Positions 1 to 7,133 are shown, numbered from the stretch's first letter. The stretch: 64,000 bases of DNA from Thiohalophilus sp046483665 (GCF_046483665.1 NZ_JAWOCR010000016.1:1-64000), one strand, 5' to 3'. Translations and numbers: made by a program. The notes: generated by a model not told the origin, from the letters alone.

Positions 1-180
1 AACGCGGGTGCGGTCAGTTTCCCTTTCATAGCCTTCGGCGATATTCGAGGGCACGGAAAGTGCCGCCCTCGTGATTTGATCCTTGAAGCTGTATTCCCGG
101 CAGTCCGCCAGGGTCTGGTACAACCTGACTGACAGCCGGCAGGCCCGTTTCCAGACATCCAGGCTCTCGAGCGCATCCAT
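1..180 (-). CDS. Four-helix bundle protein (23S rRNA IVP family), partial
   Basis: The reverse strand from an ATG at 178-180 is open to the window edge (60 residues, C-terminus missing). It begins MDALESLDVWKRA and later reads QITRAALSVPSNIAEGYER. The pattern 'L.VW..A..L....Y' followed by 'Q..RAA.S.PSNIAEG' is typical of the small four-helix-bundle family first described from 23S rRNA intervening sequences. Biochemical function in this family is not established. A heptamer array of class GACGAGG lies just upstream of it, between this gene and rpsI. In other genomes this family is commonly found near short repeats, as are GxxExxY genes, of which two copies occur in this window. The family call is good from the N-terminal half; the rest cannot be seen. 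Confidence 0.75.
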   Translation of the reverse strand, partial: MDALESLDVWKRACRLSVRLYQTLADCREYSFKDQITRAALSVPSNIAEGYERETDRTRV

Positions 181-208
181 GCCCCTTCCTCCTTGAAGTC
201 CGTGCTTT

Positions 209-239
209 TCCTCGTGACTCGTCCCTCGTCACTCGGCCC
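209..239. repeat. Heptamer array, CCTCGTC class
   Basis: The stretch reads as tandem 7-mers of the type CTCGTGA/CTCGTCC/CTCGTCA/CTCGGCC. It is the reverse-complement form of the GACGAGG array that recurs at 1674, 2371, 3146, 6267, 20041 and 20311. It sits between the partial four-helix-bundle gene and the rpsI terminator. Confidence 0.7.
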
Positions 240-244
240 TGCGT

Positions 245-265
245 AAAAAACGCCGCAGCGTTTTT
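245..265 (-). terminator. Rho-independent terminator of rplM-rpsI
   Basis: AAAAACGC (246-253) and GCGTTTTT (258-265) are perfect inverted repeats around a CGCA loop. Read on the reverse strand the hairpin ends in a run of T. It overlaps the rpsI stop codon, the expected place for the end of the rplM-rpsI transcript. The stem has only three G/C pairs, so the strength is uncertain. Confidence 0.55.
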
Positions 266-653
266 AACGCTTGGAGTACTGAGGACGTTTACGCGCCTTG
301 TGCAGACCGACTTTCTTGCGTTCGACTTCGCGGGCGTCGCGGGTGACGTAGCCGGCGCGGCGCAGCGTGGGACGCAGGGTCTCTTCGTATTTCATCAGGG
401 CGCGGGTAATGCCGTGACGAATGGCGCCGGCCTGCCCGGTGTTGCCGCCGCCGCGAACGAAGACTTTGACATCGAAGGTACCGGTGTTCTCGGTCAGCTC
501 GAGCGGCTGGCGAACCACCATGCGGGCGGTTTCACGGCCAAAATATTCGTCCAGGGGACGCTTGTTGACGCTGATGCTGCCGTTACCGGGGGTCAGGTAG
601 ACCCGTGCGGTGGAGTTCTTGCGACGGCCGGTGCTGTAGTAAGTATCTGCCAT
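264..653 (-). CDS. rpsI: 30S ribosomal protein S9
   Basis: The 129-residue product matches the usual S9 length (E. coli 130). It starts with the conserved YYSTGRRKNSTARV segment and ends in the S9 signature KKVGLHKARKRPQYSKR, whose basic tail reaches the P-site tRNA in the small subunit. It lies 12 bp downstream of rplM on the same strand, the conserved rplM-rpsI operon order. A terminator hairpin overlaps its stop codon. Nothing unusual is seen in the protein. Confidence 0.98.
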   Translation of the reverse strand: MADTYYSTGRRKNSTARVYLTPGNGSISVNKRPLDEYFGRETARMVVRQPLELTENTGTFDVKVFVRGGGNTGQAGAIRHGITRALMKYEETLRPTLRRAGYVTRDAREVERKKVGLHKARKRPQYSKR

Positions 654-665
654 GATATTTCCTGC

Positions 666-1094
666 TTAGAGTTCCAGTGCCTTGGGCTGTTGAGCCGCAT
701 GGTTGTGTTCTGCGCCGCGATAGACCTTGAGTTTGCGGAACATGGCCCGGCCCAGCGGGTTTTTGGGCAGCATGCCGCGCACGGCGGATTCGATAATCCG
801 TTCCGGATGCTTGGCGCGCTGCTTGTCCAGGGAGACGGACTTGATGCCACCCGGGTAACCGGTGTGGTGGTAGTACATCTTGTCCCACTCTTTCTGTCCG
901 GTGACCGCGATCTTGTCGGCGTTAATGACAATAATATAGTCACCGGTGTCCACGTGCGGGGTGTATTCCGGCTTGTGCTTGCCGCGCAGGCGGCGGGCGA
1001 TCTCGGTAGCGACGCGACCCAGAACTTTGTCTGTCGCATCAATCACATACCAGTCGCGTTTCACGGTTTCCGGCTTGGCGCTAAAGGTTTTCAT
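666..1094 (-). CDS. rplM: 50S ribosomal protein L13
   Basis: The protein has 142 residues, the same length as E. coli L13, and shows family segments such as WYVIDATDKVLGRVATEIA, KMYYHHTGYPGG and the C-terminal LKVYRGAEHNH. L13 is an early-binding large-subunit protein. It is the first gene of the rplM-rpsI operon. Two sigma-70-type promoters lie upstream on the same strand, one 46 bp from the start codon and one about 200 bp away. A hairpin plus T-run stands between them, so the distal promoter would make a short RNA unless the terminator is read through. Confidence 0.98.
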   Translation of the reverse strand: MKTFSAKPETVKRDWYVIDATDKVLGRVATEIARRLRGKHKPEYTPHVDTGDYIIVINADKIAVTGQKEWDKMYYHHTGYPGGIKSVSLDKQRAKHPERIIESAVRGMLPKNPLGRAMFRKLKVYRGAEHNHAAQQPKALEL

Positions 1095-1139
1095 CGACTC
1101 GAGCCTTAAGTTATTAAACTACTGCAAAAAAGAGGCGGA

Positions 1140-1168
1140 ATCTTACAGAAATCGGGGGCCCCTGACAA
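1140..1168 (-). promoter_or_regulatory. Proximal rplM promoter
   Basis: On the reverse strand TTGTCA (1168-1163), a spacer of exactly 17 bp and TAAGAT (1145-1140) form a good sigma-70 promoter. The predicted start is near 1133, leaving a leader of about 40 nt before rplM. Confidence 0.65.
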
Positions 1169-1202
1169 GAGCCGCCGTGCGGACGGGCTATTTTTTACGG
1201 AC

Positions 1203-1236
1203 AAAAAAAAGGCGCGGTAAAGGGGGGAACCGCGCC
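1203..1236 (-). terminator. Strong intrinsic terminator upstream of rplM
   Basis: GGCGCGGT (1211-1218) pairs with ACCGCGCC (1229-1236). On the reverse strand the hairpin is followed by eight T residues (1210-1203). It lies between the two rplM-side promoters. Confidence 0.75.
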
Positions 1237-1287
1237 ACAAATACCACCATAAGGAGGATGGAGGAGTCTAAAAACTGTATTTCAGTG
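1203..1287 (-). ncRNA. Candidate ~85-nt small RNA with anti-Shine-Dalgarno motif
   Basis: Transcription from the promoter at 1294-1322 would begin near 1287 and stop at the T-run 1210-1203. The RNA contains CUCCUCCAUCCUCCUUAU (reverse strand of 1249-1266). This C-rich single-stranded stretch can pair with strong ribosome-binding sites. A terminal hairpin follows, with perfect 8-bp arms (1211-1218 and 1229-1236) and a C-rich loop, then eight T residues. No open reading frame with a usable ribosome-binding site is present on this strand. On the plus strand the same bases look like AAGGAGG directly abutting an ATG, which is too close to work as a start. It could instead be an attenuated rplM leader. 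Confidence 0.5.
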
Positions 1288-1293
1288 TTTGCT

Positions 1294-1322
1294 AATATAA
1301 CGGAACTCTAATCAGGGATCAA
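1294..1322 (-). promoter_or_regulatory. Promoter of candidate small RNA / distal rplM promoter
   Basis: On the reverse strand TTGATC (1322-1317), a 17-bp spacer and TATATT (1299-1294) form a strong sigma-70 promoter that reads toward the terminator at 1203-1236 and rplM. Confidence 0.65.
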
Positions 1323-1380
1323 GCCCGATTTCTGATTTTTTTAGCCGGGAAATACCTCATAAATCATAGGGATGGGGGGG

Positions 1381-1423
1381 GCTGAGTTCTGAGTTCTGAG
1401 TTCTGAGTTCTGAGTTCTGAGTC
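1381..1423. repeat. Heptamer array, TGAGTTC unit
   Basis: About six tandem copies of the 7-mer TGAGTTC. It is one of a set of intergenic arrays with a fixed 7-bp period in this window. Confidence 0.9.
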
Positions 1424-1427
1424 AGAT

Positions 1428-1507
1428 TGTCATTCCGGCGAACGCCGGAATCCAGGACGGCGAGTTGTGACCAGAGGGACTGGATCCCGGCTGTGCGCCG
1501 GGATGAT
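1428..1507. repeat. Palindromic REP-like element (ATTCCGGCGAACGCCGGAAT type)
   Basis: The left part holds the hairpin CATTCCGGCGAACGCCGGAA and the right part the inverted counterpart TGGATCCCGGCTGTGCGCCG. This two-hairpin repeat type is common between genes of many Proteobacteria. The rest of the 1095-1680 gap (1508-1673) holds no supported gene. Confidence 0.7.
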
Positions 1508-1673
1508 TGCCTCAAAATTCAGGGATTCGGTGCATGGGACGTGCCCTGCGGTGACCTCCGGACATCAGGACAAGGAAAATATCTTAATCTTGCAGGGTAC
1601 GTTTTACGCACCATCACTCTCTGGCACGGAACATTTTAATTCTTCGTGGCTTCGAGCCTTCGTGGTAAATATC

Positions 1674-1706
1674 TTCCTCGTCACTCGTCCCTCGTACCTC
1701 GGCCCT
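1674..1706. repeat. Heptamer array, CCTCGTC class
   Basis: Tandem 7-mers of CTCGTCA/CTCGTCC/CTCGTAC/CTCGGCC. The array overlaps the 3' end of the neighbouring hydrolase gene and encodes its last residues. It is inverted relative to the array at 2371-2403, so the two bracket that gene. Confidence 0.8.
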
Positions 1707-2349
1707 GAGCTGTCGCCGCTGGCGACAGCGCCGGCCATTCCTCAATCACCGCCTCCCGCACCTCATTCAATCGCCCGTGAAAGAAGTGGCTGGCGCCGTC
1801 GAGCCAGATGAGCCGGGGCGGGTTGTCGGTCTGGCGGGCGACCCAGTCTCGGACCCGGGCGGCGTCGATGACTTCATCCTCGCTGCCCTGGATGACCAGC
1901 CAGGGGATCGCGATCCCGGGCAGATCATCGGTGCCGTAAAGGGACAGGGGCGGCGCCGCGACCAGCAGCCGCTCGGCCCCCACCTGCGCGTGCATTTTGA
2001 GCGCGACCTGGGCGCCGAAGGAGAAGCCGCCCAGCCACAGCGGCGCGCCGGGATACTGTTCCCGCACCCACTCGACCACGGCGCGCAGGTCGTCGAGCTC
2101 GCCGATCATATTGTCGAACTCGCCCTGCGAGCGCCCCACGCCGCGGAAATTGAAGCGCACCGTTGTCGCGCCCAGGCGGTTCATGGTCGCGGCGAGAATA
2201 TGCACCACCTTGTTGGTCAGCGTGCCACCGTGCAGCGGATGGGGATGGCAGAGTACCGCCACCGCACCGCCGGGGGCCGGGTTATCGGGTTCCTCGACCT
2301 TCACTTCCAGCTTTCCGACCGGACCTTCAATTAATTGATTTTGACTCAT
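1681..2349 (-). CDS. Alpha/beta hydrolase (COG2945-like)
   Basis: A 222-residue cytoplasmic alpha/beta hydrolase with no signal peptide. The oxyanion segment is CHPHPLHGG near residue 35. The nucleophile elbow is GGFSFG with Ser110, the acid is probably Asp158 in QGSEDEVID, and the histidine is His188 in GASHFFHG. This set fits the small serine hydrolases of the COG2945 type, whose substrates are unknown. AAGGA six bases before the ATG supports the start. The last seven residues (GRGTRDE) are encoded by the GACGAGG-type heptamer array, so the repeat seems to have replaced the original stop codon. Inverted copies of that array flank the gene. Confidence 0.8.
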   Translation of the reverse strand: MSQNQLIEGPVGKLEVKVEEPDNPAPGGAVAVLCHPHPLHGGTLTNKVVHILAATMNRLGATTVRFNFRGVGRSQGEFDNMIGELDDLRAVVEWVREQYPGAPLWLGGFSFGAQVALKMHAQVGAERLLVAAPPLSLYGTDDLPGIAIPWLVIQGSEDEVIDAARVRDWVARQTDNPPRLIWLDGASHFFHGRLNEVREAVIEEWPALSPAATAQGRGTRDE

Positions 2350-2370
2350 GAATAATCCTTACCCTTCGGG

Positions 2371-2403
2371 GAGTGACGAGGGACGAGTTACGAGGGACGA
2401 GGA
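2371..2403. repeat. Heptamer array, GACGAGG class
   Basis: Reads GACGAGG-GACGAGT-TACGAGG-GACGAGG just upstream of the hydrolase start, inverted with respect to the array at 1674-1706. Confidence 0.85.
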
Positions 2404-2427
2404 AAAGCTTCATAACCGTAAACTACG

Positions 2428-2688
2428 GGAGCGCCTCCGGCGCGATAGACCGTACAGCCCGATAGATTGTCGCGGCTGGGTCACTCTCGGCTCACTGTAG
2501 AACCCCTTCGGGTTTCATTCAGTATTACTTCGCGTTGCTCAGGTCATCCTGCCTCCCGCGACATTAGTACATATATGGACGTCAAGCCCCTCCCACAATG
2601 ACCTGGCTTTGTGGGAGGCGATTACATCGGCGACTGATCGTGCCGTACAGCGAGGCCTATCGCGGCGCAGCTGCTCCTGCCATCCCAT
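2428..2688. repeat. Palindromic REP/MITE-like element, interrupted copy
   Basis: The outer arms are GGAGCGCCTCCGGCGCGATA on the left and TATCGCGGCGCAGCTGCTCC on the right. The inner arms are CCCCTCCCACAA and TTGTGGGAGGCGATTACATC. About 100 bp of unrelated sequence (about 2480-2582) interrupts the left half. The same element occurs uninterrupted at 3187-3347, so two direct copies bracket the ferredoxin gene. Together with the neighbouring arrays it accounts for the 2350-2809 gap. Confidence 0.8.
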
Positions 2689-2690
2689 TT

Positions 2691-2803
2691 CACGATTTTC
2701 GATTTTCGATTTCCGATTTCCGATTTCCGATTTCCGATTTCCGATTTCCGATTTCCGATTTCCGATTTCCGATTTCCGACTACGAACTGCCGACTGCCGA
2801 CTT
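2691..2803. repeat. Heptamer array, CGATTTC unit
   Basis: About twelve tandem 7-mers beginning CGATTTT and settling into CGATTTC, then drifting to CGACTGC at the right end. The array ends a few bases before the ferredoxin stop codon. Confidence 0.9.
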
Positions 2804-2809
2804 TGCTTT

Positions 2810-3118
2810 CTATATTTTTAACCGCTCCACGACTCTGCCGTTCAGCAGATGTTCCTCGATGATCTCGTCAATATCTTCCTCGTCGACGTAGGTGTACCAG
2901 ATCTCGTCGGGATAGACGACGATCACCGGGCCTTCCTCGCAGCGGTCCAGGCAGCCGGCGTTGTTGATGCGGATCTCGCCCTTGCCGTGCAGGCCGAGAT
3001 CCTTGACCCGCTGCTTGGCGTAGTCGCGCAGTTTCTGGGCGCCGAAGTTGGCGCAGCAGGTTTCGCCCTCTTCACGCTGATTGACGCAGAAAAAGACATG
3101 GTGCTTGTAAAAGGACAT
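2810..3118 (-). CDS. Thioredoxin-fold [2Fe-2S] ferredoxin (COG3411-like)
   Basis: A 102-residue soluble protein starting MSFYKHHVFFC. Cysteines at 11, 22, 56 and 60 fit the C-x(10-11)-C...C-x3-C ligand pattern of thioredoxin-like [2Fe-2S] ferredoxins related to the NuoE C-terminal domain; Cys21 is an extra neighbour. The segment INNAGCLDRCEEGP is characteristic. An acidic C-terminal half (YVDEEDIDEIIEEH) would suit electron-carrier docking. The start at 3118 is chosen because GAGGAG lies seven bases upstream; an in-frame extension to 3313 runs into repeat sequence and has no such site. The redox partner is not apparent. The gene stands alone between two direct copies of a palindromic repeat. 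Confidence 0.85.
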   Translation of the reverse strand: MSFYKHHVFFCVNQREEGETCCANFGAQKLRDYAKQRVKDLGLHGKGEIRINNAGCLDRCEEGPVIVVYPDEIWYTYVDEEDIDEIIEEHLLNGRVVERLKI

Positions 3119-3145
3119 AAACAACTCCTCATCGCCAGGGGAATA

Positions 3146-3165
3146 GTTACGAGTTACGAGGAAAA
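3146..3165. repeat. Short heptamer array, TACGAGT class
   Basis: Two to three tandem copies of the GACGAGG/TACGAGT 7-mer upstream of the ferredoxin gene. Confidence 0.6.
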
Positions 3166-3186
3166 CCGTCATGGCCGAAAACGGCA

Positions 3187-3347
3187 GGAGCGCCTCCGGC
3201 GTGAAAGACCGTGCAGCCCGATCGAGTGTCGCGGCTGAAAGCCCCTCCCACAATACTAAAACAGCCCCTTGCTTTGTGGGAGGCGATTTCATCGGCGACG
3301 ACCCTGCCCGCACGGCAAGGTCTATCGCGGCGCAGCCGCTCCAGCCG
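3187..3347. repeat. Palindromic REP/MITE-like element, intact copy
   Basis: A ~160-bp imperfect palindrome. It begins GGAGCGCCTCCGGCGTGAAA, passes through GTCGCGGCTGAAAGCCCCTC, and returns through GTGGGAGGCGATTTCATCGG to CGCGGCGCAGCCGCTCC. It matches the interrupted copy at 2428-2688. A degenerate CCTCGTC heptamer array (3371-3393) follows. No gene lies in 3119-3463. Confidence 0.85.
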
Positions 3348-3463
3348 TGCAGGGAACCAGGATTTTGATCTTCCCCGTCTCTCGTAACCCGTCCCTGTTA
3401 TTTAAGATTATGTCATACATCGGGCTGAAACCGGATGCCGGAACAGGGTAGACTTGCCGGACC

Positions 3464-4696
3464 ATGCAGCCCGACGATTTTGACTCCCCGTCTCTTTCCC
3501 GACAGATCGATCAGCTGGCCGATCAGTGCGTCAAGTGCGGGCTGTGTCTGCCCCATTGCCCGACCTATCAGGCCGAACTGACCGAAAACGAGTCCCCGCG
3601 CGGGCGTATCGCCCTGCTGCAGGCGCTGGCCAACGGCCAGCTGGAGGCCGCACCCAGACTGCGTGCGCATATTGACCACTGCCTGCTGTGTCGCCGCTGT
3701 GAGCGGGTTTGTCCCTCGGGCGTGGAATATGGCCGGCTGTTCGACCTGGGCCAGCAACTGCTGGAACAGAATCGCCGCCCCGCACGCGCGGTACGGCTGG
3801 GACTGGCCCTGGTCACCCGTCCCGCCTGGTTGCGGACTCTTGCCCGACTGATCGTCTTGAGTCAGCGCAGCGGGCTGGCCGAGCTGGGCCGTCGCCTGGG
3901 ACCGGGCCGGGGCCCGGTCCTGTTGCGCCGGGGACTGAGCCTGCCACGGCTGCCCTGGCCCCGCTCCCTCGCGTCCCACTACCCGGCTACAAGCCAAAAG
4001 CGAGGCCGGGTCGCCCTGTTCACAGGCTGCGTCAGCGCGGCCGTCGACAGCCGGACCCTGAGCGATACCATCGCGGTACTACGCTATTTCGGTTTTGAGG
4101 TGAGCGTTCCCGCCGCGCAACAATGCTGCGGCGCCCTGCACGCCCATGGCGGACAGCACGCACAGGCTGAACAGCTGGCGACGCTCAACCGTGGCGCTTT
4201 CGCCGGCGACTTCGAGGCGATCATCGTCACCGCCTCCGGCTGCGCCAGCCAGCTTCTGGAGGCGGCCCTGCCTGTACCGGTACGCGATGCGGTCAGCTTT
4301 ATCGCGGAACAGCCCTGGCCCGACTCGCTGCGGATTCGCGCCGGGGATGAAACCGTGGCCGTGCATGAACCCTGCAGCGCGCAGAATGTGCTGCGTTCCA
4401 GTGGCGACATCTACCCGCTGCTGGCCCACATTCCCGGCCTGCAGGTCATGCCGTTGGGGGACAACACCACCTGCTGTGGCGCCGCCGGCAGTTATCTGCT
4501 GCGCTATCCCGCCTTTGCCGATCAACTGCGCGCAAACAAGCTGGCAAGCATTAAAGACCAGCCCCCCGATCGCATTGTCACGACCAACATCGGCTGTGCC
4601 CTGCATTTGCAATCGGGGCTGGTCGAACAGCACAATTTTATTCCGGTCATCCATCCACTCACCCTGTTACGGGAATATATCGAGGCCCCGACATGA
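3464..4696 (+). CDS. GlcF-like (Fe-S)-binding protein with CCG domains
   Basis: A 410-residue cytoplasmic protein. Two ferredoxin-type clusters are visible: Cys22/25/28/32 in CVKCGLCLPHCP and Cys73/76/79/83 in CLLCRRCERVCP. Two CCG (DUF224) cysteine-rich domains follow, with CCGALHAHGG at 221-230 and CCGAAGSYLL at 337-346. The architecture is that of the glycolate oxidase iron-sulfur subunit GlcF and of lactate or heterodisulfide-type oxidoreductase subunits. The flavin subunits (GlcD/GlcE) are not in the window, so the substrate is unproven. The stop codon overlaps the next gene's ATG by 4 bp. Confidence 0.85.
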   Translation: MQPDDFDSPSLSRQIDQLADQCVKCGLCLPHCPTYQAELTENESPRGRIALLQALANGQLEAAPRLRAHIDHCLLCRRCERVCPSGVEYGRLFDLGQQLLEQNRRPARAVRLGLALVTRPAWLRTLARLIVLSQRSGLAELGRRLGPGRGPVLLRRGLSLPRLPWPRSLASHYPATSQKRGRVALFTGCVSAAVDSRTLSDTIAVLRYFGFEVSVPAAQQCCGALHAHGGQHAQAEQLATLNRGAFAGDFEAIIVTASGCASQLLEAALPVPVRDAVSFIAEQPWPDSLRIRAGDETVAVHEPCSAQNVLRSSGDIYPLLAHIPGLQVMPLGDNTTCCGAAGSYLLRYPAFADQLRANKLASIKDQPPDRIVTTNIGCALHLQSGLVEQHNFIPVIHPLTLLREYIEAPT

Positions 4697-5202
4697 TTCA
4701 TCGACGACAATACCTCTGGTTACTGTTACTGGTGGCCGTGACGACTTCGGCGACAGCCAGAGACAAAGACCATTTCTCGGTAAAACTCGGTACCCTGCAG
4801 CATGAGGACCCGGCTTATGATCCGGCAATGAACCTGGGATTGACCATAGGCGGCAGCCTGTTACGTGGCCAGTACGCCGATCTCGGACTGCAACTGGAGA
4901 TCAATACCTCGGTGATCGAAGGCGACACTTCGACCATTCGCAAAGAGTGGGAGATGGACAACCACGCGCTCTACACCACCCTGCATCTCGGCCAGCGTCA
5001 TTATCTCAAGCTCAAGGCCGGCTACATCGACTGGCAGGTACGCTACGACACCGAAGCCGAACGCAACGGCAATGGCCTGACCTGGGGCATCGGTTATGGC
5101 TATCCGCTGGACAACGGGCATACCCTGGAGCTGGAATACACCCTGCTCAGCGACAATGAAGACTACAACATCAGTTACATCAGCCTGGGTTACTATTTTT
5201 AA
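4693..5202 (+). CDS. Predicted outer-membrane beta-barrel protein
   Basis: A 169-residue protein with a hydrophobic signal peptide (about residues 1-22, ending TTSATA). The mature part has alternating polar and aromatic strands such as HYLKLKAGYIDWQV, GIGYGYPLDNGHTLELEY and a C-terminal YISLGYYF. A final aromatic residue after alternating strands is typical of BamA-dependent small barrels. The ATGA overlap with the GlcF-like gene implies translational coupling. No specific family is recognised. Confidence 0.6.
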   Translation: MIHRRQYLWLLLLVAVTTSATARDKDHFSVKLGTLQHEDPAYDPAMNLGLTIGGSLLRGQYADLGLQLEINTSVIEGDTSTIRKEWEMDNHALYTTLHLGQRHYLKLKAGYIDWQVRYDTEAERNGNGLTWGIGYGYPLDNGHTLELEYTLLSDNEDYNISYISLGYYF

Positions 5203-5215
5203 ATTATTACTTCTC

Positions 5216-5463
5216 AACGCAGAGGCGCAAAGGCGCAGAGAACGCAAAACTTTTAAATAAAACTGTTCGTTCGGACTATGCTGTTACCTGCACCCTGTTT
5301 GTGAGCAAGACATATACAGCACAAGACTATTGAAGGTATAGAACCAAACATCACAACCGGAGCAAATCTGACCCAAATCGCCCGAGCCGTTTCCGCAAGC
5401 GCTACTATCTTGAATTAAAATTAATGCCTCTCTGCGACCTTTGCGTCTTTGCGCCTCTGCGGT
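5216..5463. repeat. Octamer-arm inverted element, no gene
   Basis: Left arm 5216-5245 reads CGCAGAGG-CGCAAAGG-CGCAGAGA. Right arm 5428-5463 is the inverted counterpart, ending TTTGCGCCTCTGCGG. They enclose about 180 bp without a supported reading frame. The element fills the 5203-5502 gap. It has the same arms as the gene-bearing element at 13790-14256. Confidence 0.8.
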
Positions 5464-5502
5464 GGGTTTTTATTCTCGTCAATCTGGGGTATCTTAATTA
5501 GT

Positions 5503-6147
5503 ATGGAACAACGTCATTACAGCCCGGTGGATCATTTTCTGATGAATGTCGATCTCGGCCTGCGCACACTGGTTGGCCGGCCGATGGTGACCGAACGCGC
5601 CAATCCGGCTGAGGCGGTCGGGGAGGCGGAACAGGATGAGAAGCAGAAAGTTCTCGCTGCGCGGCTCATGCGGATCAACCATGCCGGCGAGGTCTCGGCC
5701 CAGGGGCTGTACCAGGGCCAGGCACTGACCGCCCGGCTGCCGGAAGTGCGCGACAAGATGGAGCGCGCCGCGCTGGAGGAAAACGATCACCTGGCCTGGT
5801 GCGAATCACGCATCAACCAGCTGGGCGGGCACAAGAGCTATCTCAACCCGCTGTGGTATGCCGGTTCGGTAAGTATCGGCGCCCTGGCCGGCCTGGCCGG
5901 TGACAAATGGAGCCTCGGCTTCGTTGCCGAAACCGAGCACCAGGTGGTGCGGCACCTCGACAGTCATCTTGAACAACTGGATGAGCGCGACGCCAAGTCC
6001 CGCGCCATTCTGGAACAAATGAAAGAAGACGAAGGCCACCACGCCACCACCGCCCTGCAGGCCGGCGGCGCCGAACTGCCCTTCCCCGTCAAAAAGCTCA
6101 TGCAGCTGACCTCGAAGATCATGACCCGCACCACCTATTGGATTTAA
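5503..6147 (+). CDS. coq7: 3-demethoxyubiquinol 3-hydroxylase (Coq7/UbiM-type di-iron)
   Basis: A 214-residue di-iron hydroxylase that adds the last ring hydroxyl in ubiquinone synthesis. Iron-ligand motifs are visible in order: MRINHAGEVSAQGLY, ALEENDHLAWC, VAETEHQVVRHLDSH and KEDEGHHA. The length matches bacterial Coq7. The start chosen is the ATG at 5503; an upstream in-frame extension would be encoded by the octamer repeat arm. The gene is close to speD, as in P. aeruginosa, where coq7 and speD are neighbours. Ubiquinone use agrees with an aerobic gammaproteobacterium. Confidence 0.92.
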   Translation: MEQRHYSPVDHFLMNVDLGLRTLVGRPMVTERANPAEAVGEAEQDEKQKVLAARLMRINHAGEVSAQGLYQGQALTARLPEVRDKMERAALEENDHLAWCESRINQLGGHKSYLNPLWYAGSVSIGALAGLAGDKWSLGFVAETEHQVVRHLDSHLEQLDERDAKSRAILEQMKEDEGHHATTALQAGGAELPFPVKKLMQLTSKIMTRTTYWI

Positions 6148-6153
6148 AAGCAA

Positions 6154-6220
6154 AACACCAAGACGCCAAGACTCGAAGGATTAAAGACTAAAAACTTCGT
6201 GTCTTCGAGCCTTCGTGGTT
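6154..6220. repeat. Octamer-arm inverted element, short form
   Basis: Left arm has CACCAAGACGCCAAGACTCG. Right arm has CTTCGTGTCTTCGAGCCTTC and ends CGTGGTT. The arms are separated by about 20 bp. It lies directly after coq7 and may act as its terminator. Confidence 0.75.
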
Positions 6221-6266
6221 AATTTATTTATATCGGAATTACGAATGAGGGGGGGCGGGTTTTGAT

Positions 6267-6299
6267 CTTCCTCGTTACTCGTCCCTCGTACCTCGTCCC
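6267..6299. repeat. Heptamer array, CCTCGTC class
   Basis: Tandem CTCGTTA/CTCGTCC/CTCGTAC/CTCGTCC units running into the speD stop codon. Confidence 0.85.
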
Positions 6300-7133
6300 T
6301 TACTTGGAAAGTTTAGGCATGTTCTGGGCGTAGAAGATTTCCAGCATCTCTTTTTGCAGGCGCTGATGCAATTGTTTGCGTTTGTTTTCGGGCAGGTCTC
6401 TGGCGTTGACGTCAAACAGATAATTGTCCAGGTCGAACTCTTTGAGAATCATCTTGGTATGAAAGATGTTTTCCTGGTACATGTTCACGTCCACCATCTG
6501 GTAGAGGTTCTTGGTATCCTTGGCAAGGAAGTTCTGGATCGAGTTGATCTTATGATCGATGTAATGTTTCTTGCCGCGCACATCACGGGTGAAGCCACGC
6601 ACGCGGTAATCCATGATCACGATGTCCGACTCGAAGCTGTGAATCAGATAGTTCAATGCGCGCAGAGGTGAGATGCGCCCGCAAGTGGAGACATCGATAT
6701 CCGCACGAAAAGTGCTGATGCCGTTATCGGGGTGGCTCTCCGGATAGGTGTGCACGGTAATGTGGCTCTTGTCGAGATGCCCGACAACCGATTCGGGCAA
6801 CGGACCCGGGGCCGCATTGGTGTCGAGATCTTCTTCCGGAATGACCGGCTCTTCGGAGATCAGCATGGTCACGCTGGCGCCCATCGGGTCATAGTCCTGA
6901 CGCGCCACGTTGAGGACATTGGCACCAATGATGTTACTGACCTCGGTGAGGATACCGGTCAGGCGCTCGGCATTGTACTCTTCATCGATATACTCGATAT
7001 AGGCCGCCTGTTGCTCGGCCGTATCGGCATAGTTGACATCGTAGATATTGAAACTCAGAGTTTTGGTGAGGTTATTAAACCCCATCAGACGAATCTTTCT
7101 GCTGTGTTTTTTATCCAACAGCTTACCTCTCAT
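6300..7133 (-). CDS. speD: S-adenosylmethionine decarboxylase proenzyme
   Basis: A 277-residue protein of the long gammaproteobacterial SpeD type. It converts AdoMet to decarboxylated AdoMet, the aminopropyl donor for spermidine. The self-cleavage site is HLDKSHITVHTYPE, with Ser123 as the residue that becomes the pyruvoyl group. Other conserved blocks are NIYDVNYADTAE, TFRADIDVSTCG, DYRVRGFTRD and NVYQENIFHTK-like NMYQENIFHTK. The ATG overlaps the stop codon of the upstream VOC gene (TAATG), so the two are probably co-translated. speE is not in the window. Confidence 0.95.
   Translation of the reverse strand: MRGKLLDKKHSRKIRLMGFNNLTKTLSFNIYDVNYADTAEQQAAYIEYIDEEYNAERLTGILTEVSNIIGANVLNVARQDYDPMGASVTMLISEEPVIPEEDLDTNAAPGPLPESVVGHLDKSHITVHTYPESHPDNGISTFRADIDVSTCGRISPLRALNYLIHSFESDIVIMDYRVRGFTRDVRGKKHYIDHKINSIQNFLAKDTKNLYQMVDVNMYQENIFHTKMILKEFDLDNYLFDVNARDLPENKRKQLHQRLQKEMLEIFYAQNMPKLSK

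Noticed and set aside
300..1109. 269-codon plus-strand frame over rpsI and rplM
   Set aside because: It is antisense to two ribosomal protein genes with unmistakable sequences and resembles no protein family.
1251..1311. 17-codon plus-strand frame after AAGGAGG
   Set aside because: The ribosome-binding sequence abuts the ATG with no spacing, and the same bases are better explained as the complement of the small RNA's C-rich segment.
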